A stretch of DNA of 6,196 nucleotides from Atribacterota bacterium (GTDB taxonomy: Bacteria > Atribacterota > Phoenicimicrobiia > Phoenicimicrobiales > Phoenicimicrobiaceae). The notes beneath the pieces are model-generated. The model searched no databases, had not been told where the DNA came from, and worked only from the letters and a program-made list of their open reading frames with translations. How positions within the stretch are numbered: the stretch's first letter is position 1; each line of letters starts with the position of its first letter. Of this stretch, positions 1-5,675 are shown piece by piece. Where the stretch lies: positions 1-6,196 of the forward strand of contig DAOUTX010000068.1 of the NCBI GenBank assembly GCA_030668465.1, read 5' to 3'. The position numbers were made by a program, and so were the translations under genes.

Positions 1-2
1 GA

Positions 3-95
3 GAAGGAGAAATTGCTGCTCAAAATGCTATTTTAGAATTAAAGAAAAAATTGAAGAGGGTAAAGCCAAACTGGTGGAAAAGATTATTTTACTGA
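3..95 (+). CDS. C-terminal end of an unidentified upstream gene (partial)
   Basis: An open frame enters from the left edge and ends at a TGA at 93-95, giving 30 residues. The tail is strongly basic and helix-like (a lysine-rich stretch such as LELKKKLKRVK) and ends in PNWWKRLFY. A basic helix ending in a tryptophan-rich segment is common at the ends of small DNA-binding or membrane-associated proteins, but too little is present to name a family. The last 12 bases overlap the end of the convergent FmdB-family gene, so the two transcripts would be complementary at their 3' ends. No hairpin terminator is visible between them. The frame is the only one of the three + frames that gives a plausible natural C terminus here; it could still be chance. 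Confidence 0.4.
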   Translation, partial: EGEIAAQNAILELKKKLKRVKPNWWKRLFY

Positions 96-392
96 AGTTT
101 CTTTATCTTTCTTTTCTTTGATCTTAGAGTCTGGTTTTTTGGAAATTTCTTTCTTTTCTTGCCCTTCTATTGAGGAAGCAGCTAATCTTTTCTTTTCCGA
201 TTTATAACTACCATTTCGATTATCTGTACTATAATATCCACTGCCCTTTAATATGAAGTTCCCATTTTTGCTTATTAATCTATAGACTTCTCCGTCACAA
301 CTTTTGCATTTTTCAATGGGATCTGCTGTAATGGATTGGAATTTTTCGAAAGCATTGTCACATTTTTTACATTTATATTCATATGTTGGCAT
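84..392 (-). CDS. FmdB-family zinc ribbon protein
   Basis: This is a 102-residue protein that starts MPTYEYKC, the hallmark of the FmdB (CxxC_CXXC_SSSS) family of small putative regulatory zinc ribbons. Two CxxC knuckles are present (C8/C11 and C29/C32), so a single zinc site is expected. The conserved part ends near residue 55 (a GNFILKGSGYYSTD-like segment). The remaining 45 or so residues are lysine/glutamate-rich and probably disordered, a tail of variable length in this family. The family is named after a protein linked to formamidase/amidase expression in Methylophilus, but its biochemical role is unknown in most bacteria, so no specific function is claimed. The start is well supported: on the minus strand AGAAGGAGA lies 8-9 bases upstream of the ATG (complement of 401-409). 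The gene is transcribed divergently from the GGDEF/HD-GYP gene and converges with the partial gene at the left edge. Confidence 0.9.
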   Translation of the reverse strand: MPTYEYKCKKCDNAFEKFQSITADPIEKCKSCDGEVYRLISKNGNFILKGSGYYSTDNRNGSYKSEKKRLAASSIEGQEKKEISKKPDSKIKEKKDKETSVK

Positions 393-426
393 AATTAAAT
401 TCTCCTTCTAACATATCTAACTGTAT

Positions 427-454
427 ATTTTAAACAAATTTGTATTTTTGTCAA
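427..454 (-). promoter_or_regulatory. Sigma70/sigmaA-type promoter of the fmdB-family gene
   Basis: Read on the minus strand there is a perfect -35 TTGACA (complement of 449-454), a 16-base spacer and a -10 TAAAAT (complement of 427-432, five of six matches). Transcription would start around 418-422, giving a leader of about 28 bases that contains the AGAAGGAGA ribosome binding site. Position, orientation and quality all fit the 84-392 gene. Confidence 0.65.
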
Positions 455-684
455 GATTTTTCTTCCGCTTGTTCCGTATTCTCGCGGTAGCAGGCAACAG
501 GAATCTATTTCCTTTATGTTATTATAACTAAAAAATCTTTTATTTTTTGACCGTCAGAAAAAGATAAAGAAGGTAAGGAGCAGAAAAATTATTAAAATAA
601 TTTTATTACAAAAGAAGGATTTTTAAAAATTGGAATTCTTAAGGTTTATATGATAACATATAAAAGTTATTTAGAAAAATATAT
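455..684. other. Left part of the divergent spacer, no gene seen
   Basis: This AT-rich stretch separates the fmdB-family promoter from the riboswitch leader. I see no open frame with a ribosome binding site, no RNA gene and no strong inverted repeat on either strand. A slightly more GC-rich patch lies at about 465-500. It could hold binding sites for regulators of either flanking gene, but none is recognisable. Confidence 0.5.
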
Positions 685-714
685 TTGAATTAATTACTCG
701 GAAATATTTTTAAT
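685..714 (+). promoter_or_regulatory. Weak candidate promoter for the riboswitch-GGDEF transcript
   Basis: TTGAAT (685-690) and TTTAAT (709-714) are separated by 18 bases. Initiation would fall near 721, about 24 bases before the first pairing strand of the riboswitch, which is the right place. Each hexamer is imperfect and the region is so AT-rich that chance matches are easy. A TATGAT at 720-725 without a matching -35 is an alternative. Confidence 0.25.
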
Positions 715-744
715 TTGTTTATGATTAATTTAAATGAATATCTA

Positions 745-840
745 AAAAAGTTGAAAAAGGCAAACTATCCGAAAGGGCAGGACGCAAAGTTATGGGTCTA
801 AAATATTTTATATTATGACTGCCAAAACTACCAACTTTTT
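745..840 (+). promoter_or_regulatory. Cyclic-di-GMP class I riboswitch (GEMM-I)
   Basis: The sequence carries the hallmark blocks of the GEMM-I aptamer in order: GGCAAAC (759-765), a short hairpin closed by a GAAA tetraloop (stem 765-770 with 775-780, one A-C mismatch and one G-U), GACGCAAAG (781-789), GGGTCTA (794-800) and ATGACTGCC (815-823). The second hairpin pairs 788-791 with 826-829, 793-795 with 822-824, and 796-798 with 817-819, with a bulged TG at 820-821, as in known members. The basal stem pairs 745-753 with 832-840 (nine Watson-Crick pairs). By comparison with the Vibrio Vc2 structure, the ligand-contacting G20, A47 and C92 correspond to G759, A786 and C831. G at the first of these is the form that prefers cyclic-di-GMP; an A there marks the cGAMP-responsive subtype. 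It lies 65 bases upstream of a cyclic-di-GMP turnover gene, which strengthens the call. Confidence 0.93.
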
Positions 841-851
841 ATTTTTTTTGG
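745..851 (+). terminator. Possible ligand-controlled terminator formed by the riboswitch base stem and a U tract
   Basis: The aptamer's closing stem has an A-tract 5' strand (745-753) and a CAACTTTTT 3' strand (832-840), and a run of eight T residues follows at once (842-849). This looks like a terminator in which the folded aptamer is the loop, so ligand binding would favour termination. A competing pairing of CCAAAA (822-827) with TTTTGG (846-851) would break the second aptamer hairpin and pull away the U tract, and could act as the antiterminator. Both stems are AU-rich and weak, so the direction of switching is an inference. Confidence 0.35.
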
Positions 852-891
852 AATATTTAAACAAACTTAAAAATTATTATTTATTTGTATC

Positions 892-896
892 AGGAG
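892..896 (+). promoter_or_regulatory. Ribosome binding site that sets a GTG start at 906
   Basis: AGGAG at 892-896 is the only Shine-Dalgarno-like site near the start of the GGDEF/HD-GYP frame. It is nine bases from the GTG at 906-908, which is normal spacing. It abuts the ATG at 897 with no gap, and it lies downstream of the TTG at 885, so neither of those can use it. Confidence 0.7.
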
Positions 897-905
897 ATGA
901 ACCAA

Positions 906-3713
906 GTGGGAGATAGAGATAAAGATAAAGAGCGATTGCTAAACGAATTAATGGAATTACGCAAGAAGATTACTGAGTTAGAAGATATAAAAACCAGCCA
1001 AAAACAAACGGAGAAAAAATTAGCAAAATCTGAAGAAAGGTACCGTTTAATTGCTGAAAATACCAGTGATGTAATTACTTTAATTACTTTTAATTTACAC
1101 CCAGTTTATACTTATATTAGTCCTTCCATTAAAGCGAATACCGGATACGAACCCGAAGAATTAATCGGTAAATCACCTTTTGATTTTATCCATCCTGACG
1201 ACAAAAAGAAATTATTTCCAATATTAAAAAATTATGTCAATGCTAAGATAAAAAAACTCTTAACTGGCAAAGAATTACCTACCACTAAGAGAATTGAATT
1301 TCGCTTTAAAGATAAAGATGGAAATTGGCGCTATATTCAAAGTACTGGAAATATTGTAGGAAACCAGCTGCTTTATATCACTAGAGATATCACTAGTCAG
1401 AAGAAACTTGAGGAAGCTTTACGCAAGAGTCAACAAGAATTTGCCAGTCTATTTAAGAGTAGTCCCGAGGCTTTAGTCTATACAGATGAAAAAAGTAATA
1501 TTTTAGATATAAACCCCCGATTTACTGAACTTTTTAGCTATGCTTTAGAAGAGATTAAAGGTAGAAATATCGACGATGGCATGGTTCATCCTTCTGATAA
1601 GATGGAAGAGGGAAAAAAGTTAACTGAAAAAGCCTTAAAGGGGTATTTTTATTGTGAAACCATTAGGAAGAAGAAAGACGGGACTTTTTTCCCAGTAGTT
1701 ATATCTGGTTCTCAAGTTATAATTGATGGTCAGTTGAGGGGAATGATAACCTTATATCAAGATATTACCGAACGTCAAAATATGTTAAACAAATTAAAAA
1801 AGAGCAAAGAGAAATACCGCAATCTTTTTAAGAATATGCCCGGAACTTGCTATCGCACAGATAGAGAAGGAAATTTTATAATGATAAATCTAGAAGGAGT
1901 TAAATTATTTGGTTACAATTCTCTAAAGAATATCTTGGGGAAAAATATAGCTCAGCATTTCTACTTTACTACGGAAGAAAGAAAAAAGTATCTTAAAGAG
2001 TTAGAAAAGAATAAAGGAAGTCTTAAAGACTTTGAGCTAACTTTAAAAAAGAAAGATGGCACTCCTCTGATTATCTCTGATACCAGCCATTTCTATTACA
2101 ATGAAGATGGGAATATTGCCGGAGTAGAAGGCATTTTTGTGGATATCACCGAACGTAAACAGAATGAAAAAATGCAAAGAGTTTTATATAAGATTTCCCA
2201 AGCTGCCAACTCTCCCATATCCTTAAAACAACTCTATAAAACTATCCACAAAGAACTGGGCACCATCATCGATACCACTAATTTCTATATCGCTCTTGTC
2301 GATGAAAAAGAAGATAATATCTACTTTCCTTACTATCAGGACGAAAAGGATGATAACTTCCCCATCCTTAACTTTAGTACTTCAAATAACCTTACTGCTT
2401 ATGTTATAAAAACAGGAAAACCCCTTCTTAATGATAATAGTCAATATGAGGAAATGGTAGCTCAAGGAATATTAACCGCTATGGGCACTATTACTGATGA
2501 ATCCATCTGGTTAGGAGTCCCCCTAAAGGTAGAAAATAAAGTAATCGGAGCCATGGCAGTTCAAAGCTTCACCAATCCTAACCTCTACTCCGAAAAAGAT
2601 ACTAAGCTCTTAGAATTCGTCTCCTCTCAGGTAGCTACAGCTATCGAGCGTAAAAGCTCTGAAGAGAAAATCAAACACCTAAGCTTCCACGATGCTCTAA
2701 CCGGTCTTTACAATCGAGCTTACTTCAAAGAAGAACTGGAAAGGTACAACTTCCCCCGTTACTACCCTTTAAGTATAGTGATGCTCGATGTTAACGGCCT
2801 AAAAGTTATTAACGATACCTTCGGTCATCATGAAGGAGACCGACTCTTACAACACCTCTCACAGACCCTTACTTCCGTCTCCCGCCAAGGAGACATTCTG
2901 GCCCGTATCGGAGGAGATGAGTTTGCCATCCTTCTGCCTTCCACCACCTCCGAAGAGGCTCATAATTTCTGTGAGAGAATCAAGAAGGCCTGCCAGCAAG
3001 ATAAGATAGAGCCCATCTACTTAAGATTAAATATCTCTTTAGGTCATACCACTCAGGAAGGAGAGTATAAAGATATAAACTCTCTCCTTAAGGCAGCTGA
3101 CCGTAATATGTATCAGGATAAACTCTTCAACGGCAAGAGCAGAGAAAAACACTTCTTAGAGGCCTTCCGTATTGTCCTTGCCGAACGGGATCCCCATACC
3201 TCAGACCATGCCCAGAGACTCCAGGAGTTAGCCCTGTCTTTAGGTAAAAGGGTAGGGCTTAGCGAATATCAGTTAGGAAAATTAAAACTATTAGCCTTAC
3301 TTCATGATATGGGTAAGATCGGCATCCCGGATAGTATCCTCTTTAAGACCTATATCCTAACCCCCTCCGAATGGAAGAAAATGAGAGAACACTCCCGTAT
3401 AGGCTATCGTATGGCTAGGAACATCCCTGATTTTGCCCCCATTGCCCAGGAAATCCTCTATCACCATGAACACTGGGATGGTACCGGTTATCCGGAAGGT
3501 CTAAAAGGAGAAAAAATTCCCTTCCTTTCCCGAATCATTTCAATTGTTGATACCTATGATGTGATGCAATCCCGTCGTCCTTATAAAGGACCCATAAGCA
3601 AGACTAAAGCATTAAAAGAGATCAAAAGATGTGCCGGTACCCAGTTTGACCCTCAGCTGGTGGAGATATTCTTGAAGATAGTAAAAAATAATGCAAGTAG
3701 AGAAAAAAAATAG
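906..3713 (+). CDS. PAS-PAS-PAS-GAF-GGDEF-HD-GYP cyclic-di-GMP turnover protein
   Basis: A cytoplasmic multidomain protein of 935 residues from the GTG start (a longer frame from TTG 885 lacks a ribosome site). It has no signal peptide or membrane segment. Domain order: an N-terminal coiled coil (1-40), three PAS sensor domains (about 42-163, 175-288, 300-415, the last two ending in an ITER motif), GAF (about 420-583), GGDEF (about 588-750) and HD-GYP (about 752-925). The diguanylate cyclase half looks active: DALT at 596-599, metal Asp628, Asn636, Asp645, GGDEF at 669-673, plus an intact RxxD product-inhibition site (R660-D663), five residues before the motif. The phosphodiesterase half is also intact: H768, H800-D801, K804, H829, H853-H854, GYP at 861-863 and D882. 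It may therefore both make and hydrolyse cyclic-di-GMP, with the PAS/GAF part choosing between them; which ligands they sense cannot be read from sequence. The gene follows a GEMM-I riboswitch. Base composition rises sharply from about position 2200 onward. Confidence 0.93.
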   Translation: MGDRDKDKERLLNELMELRKKITELEDIKTSQKQTEKKLAKSEERYRLIAENTSDVITLITFNLHPVYTYISPSIKANTGYEPEELIGKSPFDFIHPDDKKKLFPILKNYVNAKIKKLLTGKELPTTKRIEFRFKDKDGNWRYIQSTGNIVGNQLLYITRDITSQKKLEEALRKSQQEFASLFKSSPEALVYTDEKSNILDINPRFTELFSYALEEIKGRNIDDGMVHPSDKMEEGKKLTEKALKGYFYCETIRKKKDGTFFPVVISGSQVIIDGQLRGMITLYQDITERQNMLNKLKKSKEKYRNLFKNMPGTCYRTDREGNFIMINLEGVKLFGYNSLKNILGKNIAQHFYFTTEERKKYLKELEKNKGSLKDFELTLKKKDGTPLIISDTSHFYYNEDGNIAGVEGIFVDITERKQNEKMQRVLYKISQAANSPISLKQLYKTIHKELGTIIDTTNFYIALVDEKEDNIYFPYYQDEKDDNFPILNFSTSNNLTAYVIKTGKPLLNDNSQYEEMVAQGILTAMGTITDESIWLGVPLKVENKVIGAMAVQSFTNPNLYSEKDTKLLEFVSSQVATAIERKSSEEKIKHLSFHDALTGLYNRAYFKEELERYNFPRYYPLSIVMLDVNGLKVINDTFGHHEGDRLLQHLSQTLTSVSRQGDILARIGGDEFAILLPSTTSEEAHNFCERIKKACQQDKIEPIYLRLNISLGHTTQEGEYKDINSLLKAADRNMYQDKLFNGKSREKHFLEAFRIVLAERDPHTSDHAQRLQELALSLGKRVGLSEYQLGKLKLLALLHDMGKIGIPDSILFKTYILTPSEWKKMREHSRIGYRMARNIPDFAPIAQEILYHHEHWDGTGYPEGLKGEKIPFLSRIISIVDTYDVMQSRRPYKGPISKTKALKEIKRCAGTQFDPQLVEIFLKIVKNNASREKK

Positions 3714-3874
3714 ATTATTCCTTAAAGTTTTGATAACATTTTTTAATTACTTTCGCCTTTTTTGGAGTATATGTAATAAAATCTACCAATATGCCTATTA
3801 AAGGAGCAAAAACTATTAGTTATAAATTTTAGCAGGTAGTAAGATAAAGAAAAGAATAGCCTGAATTATTTTTA
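3714..3874. other. AT-rich spacer after the GGDEF/HD-GYP gene, no gene seen
   Basis: No convincing coding frame or strong intrinsic terminator is visible. The nearest thing to a terminator is a five-pair AAAGT/ACTTT stem around 3724-3752 followed by CGCC and six T residues, too weak to call. An AAAGGAG at about 3798 resembles a ribosome site but has no start codon at a useful distance. Confidence 0.45.
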
Positions 3875-3909
3875 CGCAATTCGCAATACACGATTCGCAA
3901 TACGAATAA
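3875..3909. repeat. Degenerate tandem heptamer repeat, array 1
   Basis: Five 7-base units run without gaps from 3875. Two are identical (CGCAATA at 3882-3888 and 3896-3902), one is CGCAATT, and the last two are more diverged. The 11-mer ATTCGCAATAC occurs at 3879-3889 and again at 3893-3903, exactly two units apart. On the minus strand the unit reads TATTGCG, or GTATTGC in another phase, which matches the GTATNNC pattern of the array at 5602. It resembles the short tandemly repeated heptamers described in cyanobacterial intergenic regions, but the unit differs. Confidence 0.7.
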
Positions 3910-3919
3910 ACTTCAATTC

Positions 3920-3948
3920 TTGATATTTAAACTTCTCTTTGATATATT
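3920..3948 (+). promoter_or_regulatory. Promoter of the permease-MobB operon
   Basis: TTGATA (3920-3925), a 17-base spacer and TATATT (3943-3948) match the sigma70/sigmaA consensus at five of six positions in each hexamer with ideal spacing. Initiation near 3955 would give a leader of about 95 bases before the ATG at 4050. I find no riboswitch or clear operator in that leader. The promoter begins ten bases after the end of heptamer array 1. Confidence 0.6.
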
Positions 3949-4049
3949 AATGTACGTAGTATACTTTTCAAAATAAATAACTATCCTCGATAAACATAGA
4001 GAAAATTTCAAAAATTATTAAGAATTCATTTTAAAACATAGGAAACAAT

Positions 4050-4844
4050 ATGATAGAGTCAGCCTTTATGTACCTAACATTTTTTATTGCTGCAGGAATA
4101 AGTTCCATGATTGGCATAGGTGGCGGAGTACTTTATGTCCCCATTTTATTAGCCTTTGATTTTCCTTTTTATCAAGCTGCGGCAACCAGTCTATTTATAA
4201 TAATAGCTTTGTCTCTTTCTGCTACCTTAGTTTATTATCGAGTTCAATTAGTAGATTGGAAGTTAGCTTTAACAATTGAACCTATAGTTGCTATCACCGC
4301 CCTTATAGGTGGATATTATTCTTCCTTTATTCAAATTAAGGGATTAAAAATATTATTTGCTTTGGTCCTGATTATTTCCGGATATTTTATGATAAAATCT
4401 ATTAAAGAAATTCAAAATAAATTTATTAATAAGGAAAAATGGGGTTACTGGCTAAGAAAATTTGGAGAAGAAGAATATTCAGTTAATCTTTTAATCGGAC
4501 TTCCACTCACTGCTCTGGTCGGTTTAGTAGCGGGTTTATTAGGAACTGGAGGAGGGGCAATAAAAGTTCCTTTAATGGTTTTATTGCTGGGAATCCCTAT
4601 GAAGATTGCAGTGGGAACATCTTGTTTTATGGTAGGGATAACTGCTTTATTCGGTTTTTGGGGGCATTATTTTGCCGGACATTTTGAGCTTAAAATGGCT
4701 TTAATTCTGGCTTTAGTGGTTTTTACGGGAGCTCAAGTCGGTTCTCGGGTATCTATAAAAGTAGATAAAATTTTATTAAAAAAAATTTATGCTATATTTC
4801 TTTTTCTAATTTCTGCCTGGATGATGGCGAATGCGGTAAAATAA
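4050..4844 (+). CDS. TauE/SafE-family membrane permease (sulfite/organosulfonate exporter family)
   Basis: A 264-residue integral membrane protein, the usual length for the TauE/SafE (DUF81) family, with seven to eight predicted membrane helices. The family's internal duplication is plain: the glycine-rich signature occurs in the first half as IGIGGGV (around 22-27) and again in the second as LGTGGGAIKVP (GTGGG at 165-169), each within an amphipathic re-entrant-like stretch. A charged cytoplasmic loop (about 108-142, rich in K, E and W) separates the halves. Characterised members export sulfite, sulfoacetate or related sulfur compounds, but most are unassigned and the substrate cannot be told here. 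The ATG at 4050 has AGGA six bases upstream (4040-4043). A good promoter lies at 3920-3948, and the next gene starts 23 bases after the stop, so the two are probably co-transcribed. Confidence 0.88.
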   Translation: MIESAFMYLTFFIAAGISSMIGIGGGVLYVPILLAFDFPFYQAAATSLFIIIALSLSATLVYYRVQLVDWKLALTIEPIVAITALIGGYYSSFIQIKGLKILFALVLIISGYFMIKSIKEIQNKFINKEKWGYWLRKFGEEEYSVNLLIGLPLTALVGLVAGLLGTGGGAIKVPLMVLLLGIPMKIAVGTSCFMVGITALFGFWGHYFAGHFELKMALILALVVFTGAQVGSRVSIKVDKILLKKIYAIFLFLISAWMMANAVK

Positions 4845-4867
4845 TTAATAAAAAGAGGTAATCATTA

Positions 4868-5596
4868 ATGAGGATTATTGGAATAATAGGATATAAGAAG
4901 AGTGGTAAAACCACTTTGACACTAAAACTATCTGATGAATTAATTAAAAGAGGCTATAAAGTAGCAGTAGTAAAACATATTAACGAAGACTTTGATCTGG
5001 CCAATTCGGATACTTCAAAATACAAAGAAGGTTTAGCCCAGGTAGCGGCAATTACTTCTAAAGAATCAGTAATTTTTTTAAAGAATAAAAAAAATTTAGA
5101 GGAGATTATAAAATATTTTGAAGCTGATATTATCTTAATAGAGGGTTTTAAAAAGGAAAAAACTTTTCCCAAAATTGTTTGCTTAAGAGAGGAAAGTGAA
5201 AAGATTGAATTATTTGATGGATTACAGCTTTGTACAGTAAGTTTTGTTTCTAAGGAGGTAAATCAGAAACTTTGTGACTTTAATATTTTAAATGATGAGG
5301 ATATAAAAAAGATAACAGAAATAGCCATTAATAAATCATTTAAATTACCTAACTTGAATTGTGGGGAATGTGGATATCAAGATTGTTACGGTTTAGCTCA
5401 GGAAATTGTTAAAGGAAATAAGACTCCCGATGATTGTCCTTCTTTAGAACCTTCAACTTTGGTGAAAGTAAATGGGAAGATAATCTCGATGAATTCCTTT
5501 ATAGCGAAAATTGTAAGAAACACTATTATCGGGCTTTTGTCTTCTCTGAAAGGTTTTACCAAAGGAGATATTGAGATAAAGATAAAACAAAAATAA
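4868..5596 (+). CDS. mobB: MobB-like P-loop protein fused to a four-cysteine iron-sulfur domain
   Basis: A 242-residue soluble protein. Residues 1 to about 155 match MobB, the GTP-binding partner in molybdopterin guanine dinucleotide synthesis: Walker A GYKKSGKT at 8-15, a VVKH strand with a following NEDFD segment, SDTSKYKEGLA, and a Walker-B-like DIILIEGFK at 87-95. MobB alone is normally about 170 residues. The extra C-terminal part carries C165, C168, C173 and C190 in the spacing CxxCx4Cx16C, in a GECGYQDCYGLA context. This is the pattern of the 4Fe-4S domain (PF04060 type) in RnfB and the corrinoid protein of acetyl-CoA synthase. The end (NGKIISMNSF through LLSSLKGF) is typical of such MobB fusions. 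The inferred role is molybdenum/tungsten cofactor maturation with a cluster-bearing sensor or docking module. AGAGG (4854-4858) gives the ATG correct spacing. It is probably in an operon with the upstream permease. The symbol rests on the N-terminal domain only. Confidence 0.85.
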   Translation: MRIIGIIGYKKSGKTTLTLKLSDELIKRGYKVAVVKHINEDFDLANSDTSKYKEGLAQVAAITSKESVIFLKNKKNLEEIIKYFEADIILIEGFKKEKTFPKIVCLREESEKIELFDGLQLCTVSFVSKEVNQKLCDFNILNDEDIKKITEIAINKSFKLPNLNCGECGYQDCYGLAQEIVKGNKTPDDCPSLEPSTLVKVNGKIISMNSFIAKIVRNTIIGLLSSLKGFTKGDIEIKIKQK

Positions 5597-5601
5597 AAAC
5601 A

Positions 5602-5667
5602 GTATATCGTATTTCGTATATTGTATGCCGTATATCGTGAAGAGAAAGAACGAATAGCGTAGAGCGT
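5602..5667. repeat. Degenerate tandem heptamer repeat, array 2
   Basis: Five contiguous 7-base units fill 5602-5636 with the pattern GTATNNC. The first and fifth are identical (GTATATC) and the others are GTATTTC, GTATATT and GTATGCC. After a short break the period returns as ATAGCGT and AGAGCGT at 5654-5667. The unit is related to array 1 at 3875-3909 but lies on the opposite strand, so the two arrays bracket the permease-MobB pair in inverted orientation. The array begins six bases after the mobB stop. Confidence 0.7.
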
Positions 5668-5675
5668 ATACATTA

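Noticed and set aside
885..905. Extending the GGDEF/HD-GYP protein upstream to TTG 885 or ATG 897
   Set aside because: No ribosome site serves TTG 885, and AGGAG abuts ATG 897 with no spacing. GTG 906 has ideal spacing.
3714..3775. Terminator of the GGDEF/HD-GYP gene
   Set aside because: T-rich runs are present but only a five-pair AT stem with a long loop can be drawn, which is expected by chance in this AT-rich sequence.
3875..3909. CRISPR array
   Set aside because: Units are only 7 bases, contiguous and degenerate, with no spacers and no cas genes nearby.
3952..3964. GTACGTAGTATAC as an operator palindrome near the permease transcription start
   Set aside because: The two halves are only partly complementary, and no known operator matches.
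4954..5172. Minus-strand 72-codon open frame
   Set aside because: It lies wholly inside the MobB domain on the opposite strand, has low-complexity S/K/F content, and is explained as a shadow of the real gene.
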